Shown here one piece after another: positions 45,584 through 55,655 of a stretch of DNA of 64,000 nucleotides. The position numbers and the translations under genes are program-made. Every line of letters begins with the position of its first letter. Position 1 is the first letter of the stretch. The DNA lies in NCBI GenBank assembly GCA_947497495.1, contig CANMGT010000001.1, forward strand, positions 744,001 to 808,000, written 5' to 3'. The notes under the pieces are model-generated. The model ran no database searches. It had not been told where the DNA came from and was given only the letters and a program-made list of their open reading frames with translations. Source of the stretch: an uncultured Lentibacter sp. Lineage in GTDB: Bacteria > Pseudomonadota > Alphaproteobacteria > Rhodobacterales > Rhodobacteraceae.

Positions 45584-48500
45584 CTAAGAAGCTGGCGGGA
45601 CTACGTCAAGATGTGGTGTGTCTTCAAGGGCAGCTATCACAATATGATGATCAAGCGGCATCAGTTCGGCTGTCCTTGTCCACAGGATAGCTGTTTTGAT
45701 CTTCTTGTCGGGCCAGATCAGCTTTGCGGCCTCGGAGTAAGCGCCCATCTGCCGCAACAAACCAAGTGGCGTGTCTTCGGCGCGGCTTGGGACAGTTGCG
45801 TTTGTCTTGTAGTCGACGATCAGAACTTCAGTATCGGTGATGACGAGCCTGTCGATAATGCCATGCAGGCGCGCATCAAGCCGCGCGACGGGTGCACTAA
45901 GCGGCACCTCTGACAGCGTGCCCTTTGCGAAGAGATGCGCGAGGTGCGGCGCCTCAAGTGTTCGGCGTGCTTCAGCGAGTTGCCCTGTATGCTCCTCGCC
46001 CAGCAGGCTCTGCGCGATTTTCGGCCAAGCAGAGGCAGGCTGCTCTGGCAAAACCTCGAGCAAAAGATGCACTTCCGTGCCAAACTTCTTGGCGGCCTCT
46101 TCGTCTAAACCGGCATCACCGGGCAGCGCTTTGGTGCCTCCCAGATCTGAAGGCGCAAGTGTTTTTGCGCCTTCAGGTTCGGCGGGTGCGGGCAGTTGAA
46201 AATAGCTCTCAAGGGTCGCATCAGAGGCTTCTTCAGGTGGAACAGTCTCGATTTGTAGCGCGGCCCAGTCTCCGCGTTCGTGGCGCTTGAAGGCTCCGGA
46301 CGCCCCAGAAGCCTCGTCGAATTTCAGAGCATCTGTGGCGCTTGAAATGCGGTTGTGCCAGCTTTCTTCTGTCTTGGCTTCGCCCGCTCCGGCTACAATA
46401 AGCCACTTCTCGGCGCGCGTCATAGCGACATAAAGCAAACGCTCGCGTTCGGCGGCTTGGGCGGCTTGCTTTTGTTCTACCAACTCAAGCATCGACGCCG
46501 GGCTGGCGTCCTTCGGGAGCTTCCAGACGGGGGCACCATCACTGGCGAGCGTCAGGTCTTTGACTTCGTTCCTGCGGTCTGCCGTGTCAGGCATGATGAC
46601 GATCGGCGCTTCGAGGCCCTTTGAGCCATGCACTGTCATCACCCTGATGCGCTTGCCGCCTGATTCCATCTGGCGCTTCACCTCCGGATCATCGGATGCG
46701 AGCCAGCTTAAAAAGCCGGTTAGCGACGGCACAGACAGACGCTCGTAAGCCAGCGCCTGGGCCAGAAAGGCGTCGATTCCGTCTTCTGCCTCATGGCCAA
46801 GCCGCTTGAGAAACTTTTTGCGCCCTCCATGTTTTGTCAGCACCCGTTCGATAAGCTCGTAGGGGCGCGAAAAGTCTGTTTGGTCGCGCAGATCCTTGAG
46901 AACGGCATGGGTTTGCGGATAGCGGCTTTCGGCCTTGCGCAACGCTTCCCAAAGGCCGCCTTTGCGCCCGTGCGCAAGCGTGAACAGCTCCTGCTCTGAC
47001 CAGCCAAACAGCGGCGAGCGCAAGACAGTGGCGAGGGACAAGTCGTCAGCTTCTGTCGCCTGAAAAGAGAGCAGCGCGGTGATGTCTTTGACAGCGAGTT
47101 CTTCGCTAATTGTGAGCCTGTCAGCGCCTGCAACATCAAGCCCCTTGGCTTTGCAGGCACGGATGATCTCGTGAAAAAGCGGCGAGCGACGCTGCATCAG
47201 AACAAGAAAGTCGCCTTCGTTGACGGGGCGGGCCAGCCAAGTGCCGTCGTCGGCCTTCCTTGTCGGGATAAGCACCTGATCGGAGATCATCTGATGAATG
47301 CTTGTAGCTATATTTTCAGCAAGAATAGAGACTGGGTCAGCCGGACTTATTAAGTCGATCGGGTTGTCCCACGCGACGTCCTCGCGCTTCTCTTCCTTGG
47401 CGATCATCGGCCAGATATCAACGCGCCCAGGCATGGTGTCGTGAAAGGCGATGTGGTGTTCGTTGTCAGAAACTCCGAACTCATTCTGGCCTTCAAACAC
47501 CTTGTCGACGACGGACAGCACAGCGGGCGACGAGCGAAAAGAATAGGCGAGGCTATGGGTTGCCAGCGGCTTGTCGCGGTGCTTGAGCTTGTCGCGAAAC
47601 GCCTCGCGCATCCTGTCAAACTCGCGACTGTCGGCACCCTGAAACGAGTAGATTGACTGTTTCTTGTCGCCGACAACGAAGACGGTGCGCTCGCCTGCTT
47701 CTTGCGTGCCGTCGCCTGCTGTGATCTCGCGGGCAAGCTCTTCGATCACGCTCCACTGCTCGGGCGAAGTGTCTTGCGCCTCGTCCACAAGGATGTGGTC
47801 GATTCCGCCATCGAGCCGGAAGAGAACCCACTGGGCAACCGCGGGGTCTGTCAGAAGCTCTTTGGTTTTGAGGATCAGATCGTCAAAATCAAGCCAGCCG
47901 CGCTGGGCCTTTTTCGCTTCATACTGCTCAATAAAGGCGCGCGCGAAACGGTGGAGAGAGAGCGTTTTCCTGACAGCGGCAAGGGCGACGCGTTCGGCGC
48001 GCGCGGCCTCGACACGCAGCATAAGCGCTTCGAGCTGCGGCATCAGATGCGGGATCGCCTCGCGGGTATCCTTGGTAGGAAAAGTTCCGATCTTGGCACC
48101 AAAGGGCGCCTTCTTGGAACTGCCCGTGAAGAGCAAAACATTTTCGAGCGCTCGCACGGCGTCTATGTTGACTTGGGATATTTCAGCGAGCGCCTTGGCG
48201 TTCTTGATGTCGGTGTCTTTTCCGGCGTTCAAGGGTGCTTGGAGGTCTTGGAAAAGCTCTAGCTCGCCACCTATGAAAACTTTGGAGAGAAGGCTGTTCT
48301 CGTCAGCGTCTTCCGACAGGCCGAACATCGCCTTTGCCTCGGCTTCAGACAGCTGCTTGCTGAAGCGCGCCTTTTTGCCGACGACTTCCCGCGTGAACTT
48401 TTCGGCGTCGGTTCCGCCCATGACATGCGCCATGTCGCGCACGATGTCGGGGGCGCTTTCCGAGAGATCGTCAAGGACGGCTTCGCGCAACAGAGCTGCT

Positions 48501-48955
48501 GTGCGGTCGTCAAGTTCTGTGAACTGAGGGGTGACGCCGGCCTCGAGCGGGAAGCGGCGCAACAGCGAGGCGCAGAACGAGTGGATCGTCTGGATTCGCA
48601 ACCCGCCTGGTGTTTCGATCGCGCGGGCGAAGAGGCGGCGTGCCTCGGAAAGCGTTTCGGCGTCGGCACTGCCTTCGCCAAGTTTGGCAAGCTCGCCTCG
48701 CAGGCTGTCCTCGGGCTTCATCGCCCATTCGCCGAGCCGCGCGAACAGGCGGTTTTGCATCTCCGAGGCGGCAGCTTTTGTGTAGGTGAGACAGAGGATG
48801 TTTTGAGAGTTCACACCGCGCAGCAACAGCCGCGCAACGCGGTCTGTCAGCACGCGGGTTTTGCCTGATCCGGCATTGGCCGAAAGCCATGTCGAGTTGG
48901 TTGGCTCGGCGGATCTGATCTGTGCGCGGGTGGCTTCGTGGACGGTTTCGCTCAT
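45584..48955 (-). CDS. addA: Helicase-nuclease AddA subunit
   Basis: 1123 aa UvrD-type helicase with a C-terminal nuclease. AddAB resects double-strand breaks for Rec[25 protein letters not shown] is Walker [13 protein letters not shown] is motif [22 protein letters not shown] is motif V, and [17 protein letters not shown] is motif VI. The RecB-type nuclease has [22 protein letters not shown] at the end. The start is ATG 48955 ([13 protein letters not shown]), ATGA overlap with addB; a start 39 bases earlier has no support. Confidence 0.95.
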   Translation of the reverse strand: MSETVHEATRAQIRSAEPTNSTWLSANAGSGKTRVLTDRVARLLLRGVNSQNILCLTYTKAAASEMQNRLFARLGEWAMKPEDSLRGELAKLGEGSADAETLSEARRLFARAIETPGGLRIQTIHSFCASLLRRFPLEAGVTPQFTELDDRTAALLREAVLDDLSESAPDIVRDMAHVMGGTDAEKFTREVVGKKARFSKQLSEAEAKAMFGLSEDADENSLLSKVFIGGELELFQDLQAPLNAGKDTDIKNAKALAEISQVNIDAVRALENVLLFTGSSKKAPFGAKIGTFPTKDTREAIPHLMPQLEALMLRVEAARAERVALAAVRKTLSLHRFARAFIEQYEAKKAQRGWLDFDDLILKTKELLTDPAVAQWVLFRLDGGIDHILVDEAQDTSPEQWSVIEELAREITAGDGTQEAGERTVFVVGDKKQSIYSFQGADSREFDRMREAFRDKLKHRDKPLATHSLAYSFRSSPAVLSVVDKVFEGQNEFGVSDNEHHIAFHDTMPGRVDIWPMIAKEEKREDVAWDNPIDLISPADPVSILAENIATSIHQMISDQVLIPTRKADDGTWLARPVNEGDFLVLMQRRSPLFHEIIRACKAKGLDVAGADRLTISEELAVKDITALLSFQATEADDLSLATVLRSPLFGWSEQELFTLAHGRKGGLWEALRKAESRYPQTHAVLKDLRDQTDFSRPYELIERVLTKHGGRKKFLKRLGHEAEDGIDAFLAQALAYERLSVPSLTGFLSWLASDDPEVKRQMESGGKRIRVMTVHGSKGLEAPIVIMPDTADRRNEVKDLTLASDGAPVWKLPKDASPASMLELVEQKQAAQAAERERLLYVAMTRAEKWLIVAGAGEAKTEESWHNRISSATDALKFDEASGASGAFKRHERGDWAALQIETVPPEEASDATLESYFQLPAPAEPEGAKTLAPSDLGGTKALPGDAGLDEEAAKKFGTEVHLLLEVLPEQPASAWPKIAQSLLGEEHTGQLAEARRTLEAPHLAHLFAKGTLSEVPLSAPVARLDARLHGIIDRLVITDTEVLIVDYKTNATVPSRAEDTPLGLLRQMGAYSEAAKLIWPDKKIKTAILWTRTAELMPLDHHIVIAALEDTPHLDVVPPAS

Positions 48956-51882
48956 GTCAGAACCTCCGGTTCGGCGTCGTCTGTGTCGGCCCATTCGCCG
49001 TGCCTTGCGAGGTGATCGTAGTCGCCCCCGTAGGTGACGCTTTGCACGGCGCGGCGCGATGTGTAGCCCTTGTCGGCCTCAAGATAGGCGGCGATCAGAC
49101 CGCGCAAACGCGTCAGGGTTTCGCTGCTGTCAAGCTCGTCGGGCTTGAGAACTTCCTCGCGCGACTTTGAGCCAAGACCGATATAGGCGGCGCGCTTGGT
49201 GTGAAGCGCGCCCAAGCCGTTGAAGGCGCCGTTTTCGGCGAGCATCGCGGTGAGCGGGAGTTGCTGGTCAAAGTGCTTGCGAACGCCTTCGTTTGGCGGG
49301 GTGCCTGTCTTGTAATCATAGATCGCGACGGTGCCATCGGCGCGCACGTCAAGCCTGTCGGCTTTGCCAACAAGCGTGAAGGCGGGCGTGCCGAGGTTGA
49401 AACTTGCCTCATGCTCAAGCACGCTATGTGTGACGCCGTTGAGGCGCTTTTCCTCGTCAGCCAGAAAACCCTCAACGATGGCTTCAAATCGTGCCAGCCA
49501 CATGAGGCGGGCGGCGGGCCAAGGCACTTCGGCCTCCGCAACATCGCGGGCGATTTGCATCAGAGTTTCGCGGGTTCGCTGGCTTGGGTCAGCCTCGGCG
49601 CGCGCCACGAAGGCCTCCATGACCGAGTGCAAAACAATGCCGCGCAGCAGGGCGTCGGGCAGCTTCTGCAGCGGGCCAAGCGGGTGCAGTTTGAGCACAC
49701 GCTTGGCGTAGATTGCATAAGGGTCACGCGTGAGTTTCTGGATGTCGGTGATCGGAAGCTGACGCGGGCGGGCCGCAACGGGCGGGCAGGGCGCGGGACG
49801 TTTGGTGGGGGTTTGCGCGCCTTCGGGCGCGTCGATAAGGCGCGCGCGGGCCAGCCAGCTTGAGGCTCGGTCGCGCATCTCGCCAAGGGCCTTTTTGCCG
49901 ACCTCGTCTGGGAGGCCCTCCAACAAGTTTGTCAGGCGGATCACCCATCGGGAGGGCACGGTTTCGGCGTCATCAGATTTTTCCGCACGCGAAAGCCACA
50001 CTTCAGGTGCGGAGGCGGCTTGCTGAAAGTCATGCGCCGAGAGGCCTGTTTTGCGTTCGGGCAAAAGCAGTCCTGCGTTGAGGCGCATCTGCCGGTTGAG
50101 CCACGGATCAGGCGGCAAGGTTTCGGGCCAACTGCCTTCGTTGAGGCCTGCCAGAATGAGCAGCTCTACGCCCTGCACGCGAGCTTCGAGCGTGCCCCAG
50201 ATCAGCACCCCGGAATGGGGCGTGTCGGCGCGGCGCACCTCTTGGGAGGACATCAAACTGTCGATCAGGTTGGCGTAGTCTTGCACCGTCAAGGAGCTGC
50301 TGGCGGGCGCGCATTCAAGCAGCTCCGCAAACAGTTTTTGCGCCTGCTCACCGTCAGCGCGCGACCAGAGTTTGGCGGTGTCAACGGCCATTGCTTCGGT
50401 CAGGTCGCGGTGCATCGCGATCAGGCTTTCCAGCGGTTGCTCGCCGGAAACCGCCTTGCCAACGAAGACGTCAGCAATCCAGTTTGCCCAGTCAGACTTG
50501 GCCGCATCATCGGACTTCTCAGACCACGTTTGCAGCGTCTCTGCGTCAGGGTGGGGGATGCCTTTTTTACGGAAAATCAACTCGAGCGAACCGGCGTTGA
50601 GCAAGTGCTGCCCCCGCCCGTCGCCCATGTGGCAAAGCGGGTGTTTGAGTAGGGTGACAAGCAACTCTGCAGTAAGCTGGCTTTGCATCAGTTCAAGCGC
50701 GTGTCGCATGAAGCGGCCCAACGGCGACAGGTGCAAAGGCTCGCCCGCGCTGTCATCAGGGATGATGCCCCAACGGTTGAGCGCGGCGCTGACTTGGCGG
50801 GCCAATGTCCTGTCAGGCGTGATAAGCGCAGCGCGTTGTTTGCACTCGACCGCCTTGCGCAAACGCAGCGCGATGCTGACAGCTTCTTCGCGCGCGCTGG
50901 CGGCTTCAAGCAGGGTGATGCCCGCAGTGGCTTCGGGCACAGTTGGCGCCAGCGACGGGCCATCATTGAACCACTGATCTGTCACGGGGGCAGGGCGCAG
51001 CGCAAGGGATACGAGCCTGTCGCGCGGCGATGTTTCGCGCTGGGCTGTTGGCCAGACAGGAACTTTGTTTGGGGCCATATCAAGCGCTCGGAGATAGGCG
51101 TGAAAGCGATACTGGGGGTGGTCTTCGGTGAGGTCATCCTCGCCCAGATCGGGCCAGGGCCCGTCAGCAAAGTCAAAGTCAAAACCGGGCAACACGACAG
51201 AACCTAGCGGCAGCCTTGCGACGCATTGCATGAGCAGTTGCGTCAGCCCGCGCGAACCTGTCGAGCCAGCGATGATGATCGGATGATCAGGCGGTGTTTC
51301 GGCCCAGCTTTGGGTTATGGCCTGCACGACTTTGCGTTGCCGCGCGGCTGCATCGAAGTTTTCTGCGGTGTCGTCAAAGTAGCCCTGCGCGATGTTGAAA
51401 AACTCTTGCGCGCGTGCCCAATGGCCCGACTGGTCGGAGACGTCGAGCTTGGCGATGTCTTCGGGCGCAACGCCTTCTTCGTGCATTTCGGCCATCAGCC
51501 CGACAAGGCTTGAGGCCAGATCATAGACAGCCGAGCGCGGTGCGATGCTTTCATCATTGTCGACCAGGCGGTGAATGAGCGGCGCGATTTCAAGCTCGCG
51601 CTGGATACGCGGCACAGGTTTTTCAAACGCGCTGGCATGTGCGAAAGCGTCAACCTGAGCGATCAGCGATATGCGCGGCAAGAGTAGGGCTTTGCCCTCG
51701 TCAAACAGCTCCTTGACGCGCCGCTCCATCCGGCTTGTGTTGAGGATCAGATGAACCTTGGCCAGCTCTTCGGGCGGCTTGTCAGCGTAGGCGGCGAGCA
51801 GCCCCTCAACGAGCGCGCGGGGGAAATCAACGCCGAGCGGCATGCCAAAGACATTGGCGTTTTGCGATGCGTTAAACAGCAT
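48952..51882 (-). CDS. addB: Helicase-nuclease AddB subunit
   Basis: 976 aa partner of AddA. No Walker A loop is visible in the N terminus, so the helicase part appears degenerate, as in other alphaproteobacterial AddB. The C-terminal nuclease has FTLVGKADRLDVRADGTVAIYDYKTGTPP. After it there is no Cys, so the iron-sulfur staple of the Bacillus enzyme is absent. It recognises the chi-type sequence in characterised systems. Start ATG 51882, 11-base overlap with murU. Confidence 0.93.
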   Translation of the reverse strand: MLFNASQNANVFGMPLGVDFPRALVEGLLAAYADKPPEELAKVHLILNTSRMERRVKELFDEGKALLLPRISLIAQVDAFAHASAFEKPVPRIQRELEIAPLIHRLVDNDESIAPRSAVYDLASSLVGLMAEMHEEGVAPEDIAKLDVSDQSGHWARAQEFFNIAQGYFDDTAENFDAAARQRKVVQAITQSWAETPPDHPIIIAGSTGSRGLTQLLMQCVARLPLGSVVLPGFDFDFADGPWPDLGEDDLTEDHPQYRFHAYLRALDMAPNKVPVWPTAQRETSPRDRLVSLALRPAPVTDQWFNDGPSLAPTVPEATAGITLLEAASAREEAVSIALRLRKAVECKQRAALITPDRTLARQVSAALNRWGIIPDDSAGEPLHLSPLGRFMRHALELMQSQLTAELLVTLLKHPLCHMGDGRGQHLLNAGSLELIFRKKGIPHPDAETLQTWSEKSDDAAKSDWANWIADVFVGKAVSGEQPLESLIAMHRDLTEAMAVDTAKLWSRADGEQAQKLFAELLECAPASSSLTVQDYANLIDSLMSSQEVRRADTPHSGVLIWGTLEARVQGVELLILAGLNEGSWPETLPPDPWLNRQMRLNAGLLLPERKTGLSAHDFQQAASAPEVWLSRAEKSDDAETVPSRWVIRLTNLLEGLPDEVGKKALGEMRDRASSWLARARLIDAPEGAQTPTKRPAPCPPVAARPRQLPITDIQKLTRDPYAIYAKRVLKLHPLGPLQKLPDALLRGIVLHSVMEAFVARAEADPSQRTRETLMQIARDVAEAEVPWPAARLMWLARFEAIVEGFLADEEKRLNGVTHSVLEHEASFNLGTPAFTLVGKADRLDVRADGTVAIYDYKTGTPPNEGVRKHFDQQLPLTAMLAENGAFNGLGALHTKRAAYIGLGSKSREEVLKPDELDSSETLTRLRGLIAAYLEADKGYTSRRAVQSVTYGGDYDHLARHGEWADTDDAEPEVLT

Positions 51883-52561
51883 TGCGCAGCATCTCCTCGG
51901 CTTGGGTTATGCCTTCGGGCGAGCCGACATCACACCACTGGCCCGCATAGGGCAGCGCGTAAAGCGAGCCGCGTTCAAGGAATTTGTCCCAGACAAGATT
52001 GAGCGAAAACGCTGTTTCTGGAATGCTGTGCAAAAGCTCGGTTTTGATGATCTGCGCACCAGAGTAGACGAGGCCAGCGCCGCGTGTGGCCTGGCCAGTT
52101 TTGCTGACCAGAAAGTCACCAGGCCCCTTGTGGCCGAGCGCGTTGGCGGGCTGAACGCACATGAGAAGAGCGTCCATCTTGTCGGGCTGCCAAGCTTGGG
52201 CGAGGGCTTGCAAAGGGTTCTGGCCGCTCCAGACCGCGTCGGAGTTGAGCGTGAAAACAGGCCCGTCGCCAAGCGCAGGAAGGGCCGCGCGCAATCCGCC
52301 GCCTGTTTCGAGAATTTCGGGGCCTTCTGTGAGCGTGGTGACGCCTGTTCCGGCAAGGTGTGCCTCAAGGATGTGCGGCAGGTAGTGCAGGTTGGCGACG
52401 GTTTTGCGCAGGCCAAGCGGGGCGGCGAGGGCGAGGGCGTGGTCGATCAGCGGGGTGCCGGAGACCTCAACCATCGGCTTGGGGCGCTCGGATGTGAGCG
52501 CGCCCATGCGGGTGCCAAAACCGGCGGCAAAAATCATTAAAGCGTCAGGACTGTTCCGCAT
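51872..52561 (-). CDS. murU: N-acetylmuramate-1-phosphate uridylyltransferase (MurU type)
   Basis: 229 aa nucleotidyltransferase. MIFAAGFGTRMGALTSERPKPMVEVSGTPLIDHAL is the nucleotide loop; NSDAVW provides the metal-binding Asp. With AmgK it makes UDP-MurNAc directly from recycled MurNAc, bypassing the fosfomycin-sensitive MurA route in organisms that have the pair. The assignment rests on the sequence class plus the neighbouring kinase. The start may instead be ATG 52537, which would give a TAATG junction with amgK; I keep 52561 because it supplies the usual residues before the first strand. Confidence 0.85.
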   Translation of the reverse strand: MRNSPDALMIFAAGFGTRMGALTSERPKPMVEVSGTPLIDHALALAAPLGLRKTVANLHYLPHILEAHLAGTGVTTLTEGPEILETGGGLRAALPALGDGPVFTLNSDAVWSGQNPLQALAQAWQPDKMDALLMCVQPANALGHKGPGDFLVSKTGQATRGAGLVYSGAQIIKTELLHSIPETAFSLNLVWDKFLERGSLYALPYAGQWCDVGSPEGITQAEEMLRNAV

Positions 52562-53535
52562 TTTTCTTTCAGATCGTTGAGAAGAGTTTCGCTGGGTTCC
52601 GGCAAGTCGGCCAAAAGCTGGTCGCGGATCGGCGCGAGCGCAGGATGCTCCAGATCACGCAGCAAGTAGGCCCAGACCCGCGGGATGAAGTCAACGTAGT
52701 GAGGCTTGTTGTAGTGCAGAGATAACCGGCCAAAAACCCCAAGAATGCGCAGGTTGCGCTGCGCACCGAGAAGTGCGTAGGCGCGCTCAAAAGAGGCTCT
52801 ATCTTGGCCTGAAACGGCAATATAGTGACTGATCATCGCGGCTTCGACGGCTTGGGGCACATCGCGGCGGGCGTCTTGCAAAAGCGAGACAAGGTCATAG
52901 GCTGGGTGGCCCAACATGGCGTCTTGAAAGTCAAGCAGGCCAACGCGGGCGGCGCCTGACCGCTCGGGCAGCCAAAGCAGGTTTTCGGCGTGATAGTCGC
53001 GCTGGATCAGCACTGAAAGGTCTGTCACATGCGCGCTCAGAAGCTTGCGAAAACTTGCTGTGAAGTTCCCTGCCTCGCGCCCAGCATACCAGCGGTAAGC
53101 CAGCGCGGCCATGTCAGCCATGACAGCTGCGTCATAAGGCTTGAGCCCGTCTGGCGGCGGCGCTTGGTGCAACTCCAGCAAAACGTCGGTTGCGGCGGTG
53201 TAGAGCTGGGTTTCCAAGTTTGGCTGCTGCGGAATGACACGCGCAAAAAGAGCATCGCCGAGATCTTCGAGCAAAAGAAAGCCTTCTGTTTCGTCGCAGG
53301 CGAGAAGGCTTGGGGCAGATAGCCCAAGGCCGGACAGGTAGCGCGCAACATGGACGAAAGGGCGCACGTCTTCGCCCTTTTCGGGCGGGGCATCCATCAG
53401 GACGGCGGGCGCACCGTTCAGCGAGAGGCGCTCATAGCGGCGGTTGGAGGCGTCGCCGGCAAGGGGCGCGCGTGTGGCTTGGCCCCATCCGGAACCCTCT
53501 AGAAAGGCGGTGATTCTATCGGCGCGAGACGTCAT
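52537..53535 (-). CDS. amgK: MurNAc/GlcNAc anomeric kinase (AmgK type)
   Basis: 332 aa aminoglycoside-phosphotransferase-fold kinase. DASNRRYERLSL near the N terminus is the nucleotide loop, LLLEDLGDALFA the hinge. IQRDYHAENLLWLP is the catalytic loop with its Asp, and VGLLDFQDAMLGHPAYDLVSLLQDARRDV holds the metal-binding Asp. AmgK phosphorylates MurNAc at C1 for MurU. The start is ATG 53535, ATGA overlap with tsaE. Confidence 0.87.
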   Translation of the reverse strand: MTSRADRITAFLEGSGWGQATRAPLAGDASNRRYERLSLNGAPAVLMDAPPEKGEDVRPFVHVARYLSGLGLSAPSLLACDETEGFLLLEDLGDALFARVIPQQPNLETQLYTAATDVLLELHQAPPPDGLKPYDAAVMADMAALAYRWYAGREAGNFTASFRKLLSAHVTDLSVLIQRDYHAENLLWLPERSGAARVGLLDFQDAMLGHPAYDLVSLLQDARRDVPQAVEAAMISHYIAVSGQDRASFERAYALLGAQRNLRILGVFGRLSLHYNKPHYVDFIPRVWAYLLRDLEHPALAPIRDQLLADLPEPSETLLNDLKEKCGTVLTL

Positions 53536-54005
53536 TTTGCGGCGTAATCCTTCACAAAGGCCCACCTTTCAGACGGGCTGCGCACGGTAATGCGGCGGGC
53601 GTCGTCATCGGCGGCGAGCTGGAGGTCAAGACCTAGGGCGTTTGGCGGACAAAGGGAACCCAAACGGTCGGGCCATTCCACAAAACTGACCGCCTCCTCA
53701 AAAGCGTCGGTGAGGCCGAGTTCGATAAGCTCGGAAGTGTCTGTCAGGCGGTACAGGTCGGCGTGCCACAGCTCGCCCTTGACGGTGTCGTAGGTCTGGA
53801 CAAGCGTGAACGTTGGCGAGGGCACATCTTCGGGGGTTGTGAGCAAAGACTGGATGGCGGCGCGGGCCAGATGTGTTTTGCCAGCGCCAATGCCGCCCGA
53901 CAGCAACACAACGTCTCCCGGCACAAGGTGCGCGGCCAAAAACTGCGCGAAATGCGCGGTGTCTTCGGGACTTGGAAGGAGAATATCGAACTGGGTTTGT
54001 GACAT
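53532..54005 (-). CDS. tsaE: tRNA t6A modification ATPase TsaE
   Basis: 157 aa P-loop protein needed with TsaB/TsaD for threonylcarbamoyl-A37 synthesis in ANN-reading tRNAs. GDVVLLSGGIGAGKTHLARAAIQSLL is Walker A at about residue 35. SPTFTLVQTYDTVKGELWHADLYRL and VSFVEWPDRL are family blocks. ATGA overlap with amgK; 41 bases after the DivL-like gene. Confidence 0.94.
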   Translation of the reverse strand: MSQTQFDILLPSPEDTAHFAQFLAAHLVPGDVVLLSGGIGAGKTHLARAAIQSLLTTPEDVPSPTFTLVQTYDTVKGELWHADLYRLTDTSELIELGLTDAFEEAVSFVEWPDRLGSLCPPNALGLDLQLAADDDARRITVRSPSERWAFVKDYAAK

Positions 54006-54046
54006 AGCGAAACGATGGCGCTTGCCAGCAAGCTCTGCAAGCGGTT

Positions 54047-55597
54047 TTAGCCTGCTGGCGTCAACTCGGGGAAAGCTTGGCGCGCTGCAAGTTCTGATGT
54101 GCGCAGCGTGACGATCGTTGCTGTGCCGTCATGCGTGCGCAATTCAAATGACAGCGGCGGCCCTTTTTTCTGCGGGATACGGCCTTTGACAACGCCGGCG
54201 TCTCTCGGGTTTCGCAACGCATGTTTGAGCTTGTCGAGTTCGGGGCCGGCTGCAAAACGGCGTGCAGATATCTTGAGGATTTGGTGCAAGTCATGGTCGG
54301 CGACTTGTGCATCTATGGGCAGTTGATAGAACTGCCTGAAGGCGGAGTTCCAGAACACGGCGTTCCCGTCGGGGCCGAAAACAATGATCGCATCAGAGAG
54401 CGTTTCAAGGGCGCGGTTGCCCAGCTCTATCTGGCCTTTGAATCGGCGGGTCAGCGTGATTTCGGCGGTGATGTCCTCGATCAGAATCGCGATGGCGCCG
54501 TCAGGATGCGGCCGCCCCGAGATCCGGTAAGTCAGCCCGCTGGGAAGCCCCCATGTTTCCTGATAGTCACCGCCAGCCGCCTTGACGACAAGGTCAGCGA
54601 TCTGCTTGCGCCACGAAGCATAGTCTTTCGGCTCGGGCATGATCCGGCTCTCGCGCAGCTTGTCAAAGAAGCTCTGCAAGTTGGGCCTCACAGACAAGAA
54701 CTGGGCAGGCAAAGTTGTCAGATCAACCAGCGCGGGATTGAACAAAACCAGTTTGCGATCTCTGTCAAAAATCGCGAGGCCGATAGACAGCTGTGCGAAG
54801 GTTTTGGCGAGTGTCTGGACGAATTTTCGCTGGGCTGTCTCGGCTGCCATAATGCCGTCAATGTTTGTCGCGTAGCTGAGGTAGCGGTCTTGATCAAGCT
54901 CGACCATCGAGATGTCAAACCAGTGGATCTCATCTTCATTGAGAGGGTTGGTGACAGAAACACGATCCCCGTTTGGCCGCGTCGCGCGCGAGATGTCAAA
55001 ATCCAGAACGGAGCCTTGGTTTTTGCTTGCTTGAGCGAGAGCCTTGAAGGCGCGGTTCGACCAGATCAGATCTCCGTTTTCATTGTTTGACCAGATCGGT
55101 ATCGGCACTTTGTTGAGAGTCTCAAACATAAACTTGGAGCGCGCCTTGCCTGTCATGGCCTTGTGCCGGTCAGCGGCGCTGGGCACGGCAGGGTCAGACA
55201 CGCGGAACGTACACCCCGTTTGATTGCTCTTGATATGCAGCGTGGCGACATCGGAGGAGACAGAGGAGGGGACGCTTTCGTCAAGGTCGGGCCAGCCATT
55301 GGCGGACTGAGCCTCCAGCAGGATGTTGAGGGCGTCAAATCTGTTTGAAAGCGTCTCGCGGGCGCGCAGGAACTCCACGTCTGCGGGGGCGTTCTTATTG
55401 AGCACATCAAGCGCGCTTGGGCTGGCCTCAACGCAGACACCGTCGTCAAACCGCAGGAAGATTTCGCCGCAAGCCAGTTGCGCAGCACTGATAGCGCCTT
55501 TGCTTTTGGGGGCGGTTAACCAAACGATGGCCAAGACAGCAAGCACCGTCAGGGCGCTTGCAACGACAATCAAAATAACATCGGAAAAAACTATCAA
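54047..55597 (-). CDS. divL: DivL-like PAS-domain regulator lacking a kinase domain
   Basis: 516 aa. One N-terminal membrane span (about residues 5-27), a variable region, then three PAS-like segments: PIWSNNENGDLIWSNRAFKALAQA, LAIFDRDRKLVLFNPALVDL and LSDAIIVFGPDGNAVFWNSAFRQFYQL. There is no H-box or ATPase domain, and the protein ends soon after the last PAS. The order before tsaE-amgK-murU-addBA-trxA matches the divL locus, and Rhodobacter DivL is described as a PAS protein acting on CtrA phosphorylation. A GTTAAC-N5-GTTAAC CtrA box lies 43 bases upstream. An orphan PAS protein of another pathway is the alternative. Confidence 0.75.
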   Translation of the reverse strand: MIVFSDVILIVVASALTVLAVLAIVWLTAPKSKGAISAAQLACGEIFLRFDDGVCVEASPSALDVLNKNAPADVEFLRARETLSNRFDALNILLEAQSANGWPDLDESVPSSVSSDVATLHIKSNQTGCTFRVSDPAVPSAADRHKAMTGKARSKFMFETLNKVPIPIWSNNENGDLIWSNRAFKALAQASKNQGSVLDFDISRATRPNGDRVSVTNPLNEDEIHWFDISMVELDQDRYLSYATNIDGIMAAETAQRKFVQTLAKTFAQLSIGLAIFDRDRKLVLFNPALVDLTTLPAQFLSVRPNLQSFFDKLRESRIMPEPKDYASWRKQIADLVVKAAGGDYQETWGLPSGLTYRISGRPHPDGAIAILIEDITAEITLTRRFKGQIELGNRALETLSDAIIVFGPDGNAVFWNSAFRQFYQLPIDAQVADHDLHQILKISARRFAAGPELDKLKHALRNPRDAGVVKGRIPQKKGPPLSFELRTHDGTATIVTLRTSELAARQAFPELTPAG

Positions 55598-55639
55598 ACC
55601 CGGGAACTCCTAATGAGTCGCAGTGTCTGGCAGTACTGG

Positions 55640-55654
55640 TTAACAACTCGTTAA
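55640..55654. promoter_or_regulatory. Extended CtrA box upstream of the DivL-like gene
   Basis: TTAA, CAACTCG, TTAA, and in extended form GTTAAC-AACTC-GTTAAC at 55639-55655. This is the strongest CtrA-type site in the window. It sits between the regB stop and the DivL-like start, 43 bases from that start, where a promoter would be. Confidence 0.7.
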
Positions 55655-55655
55655 C

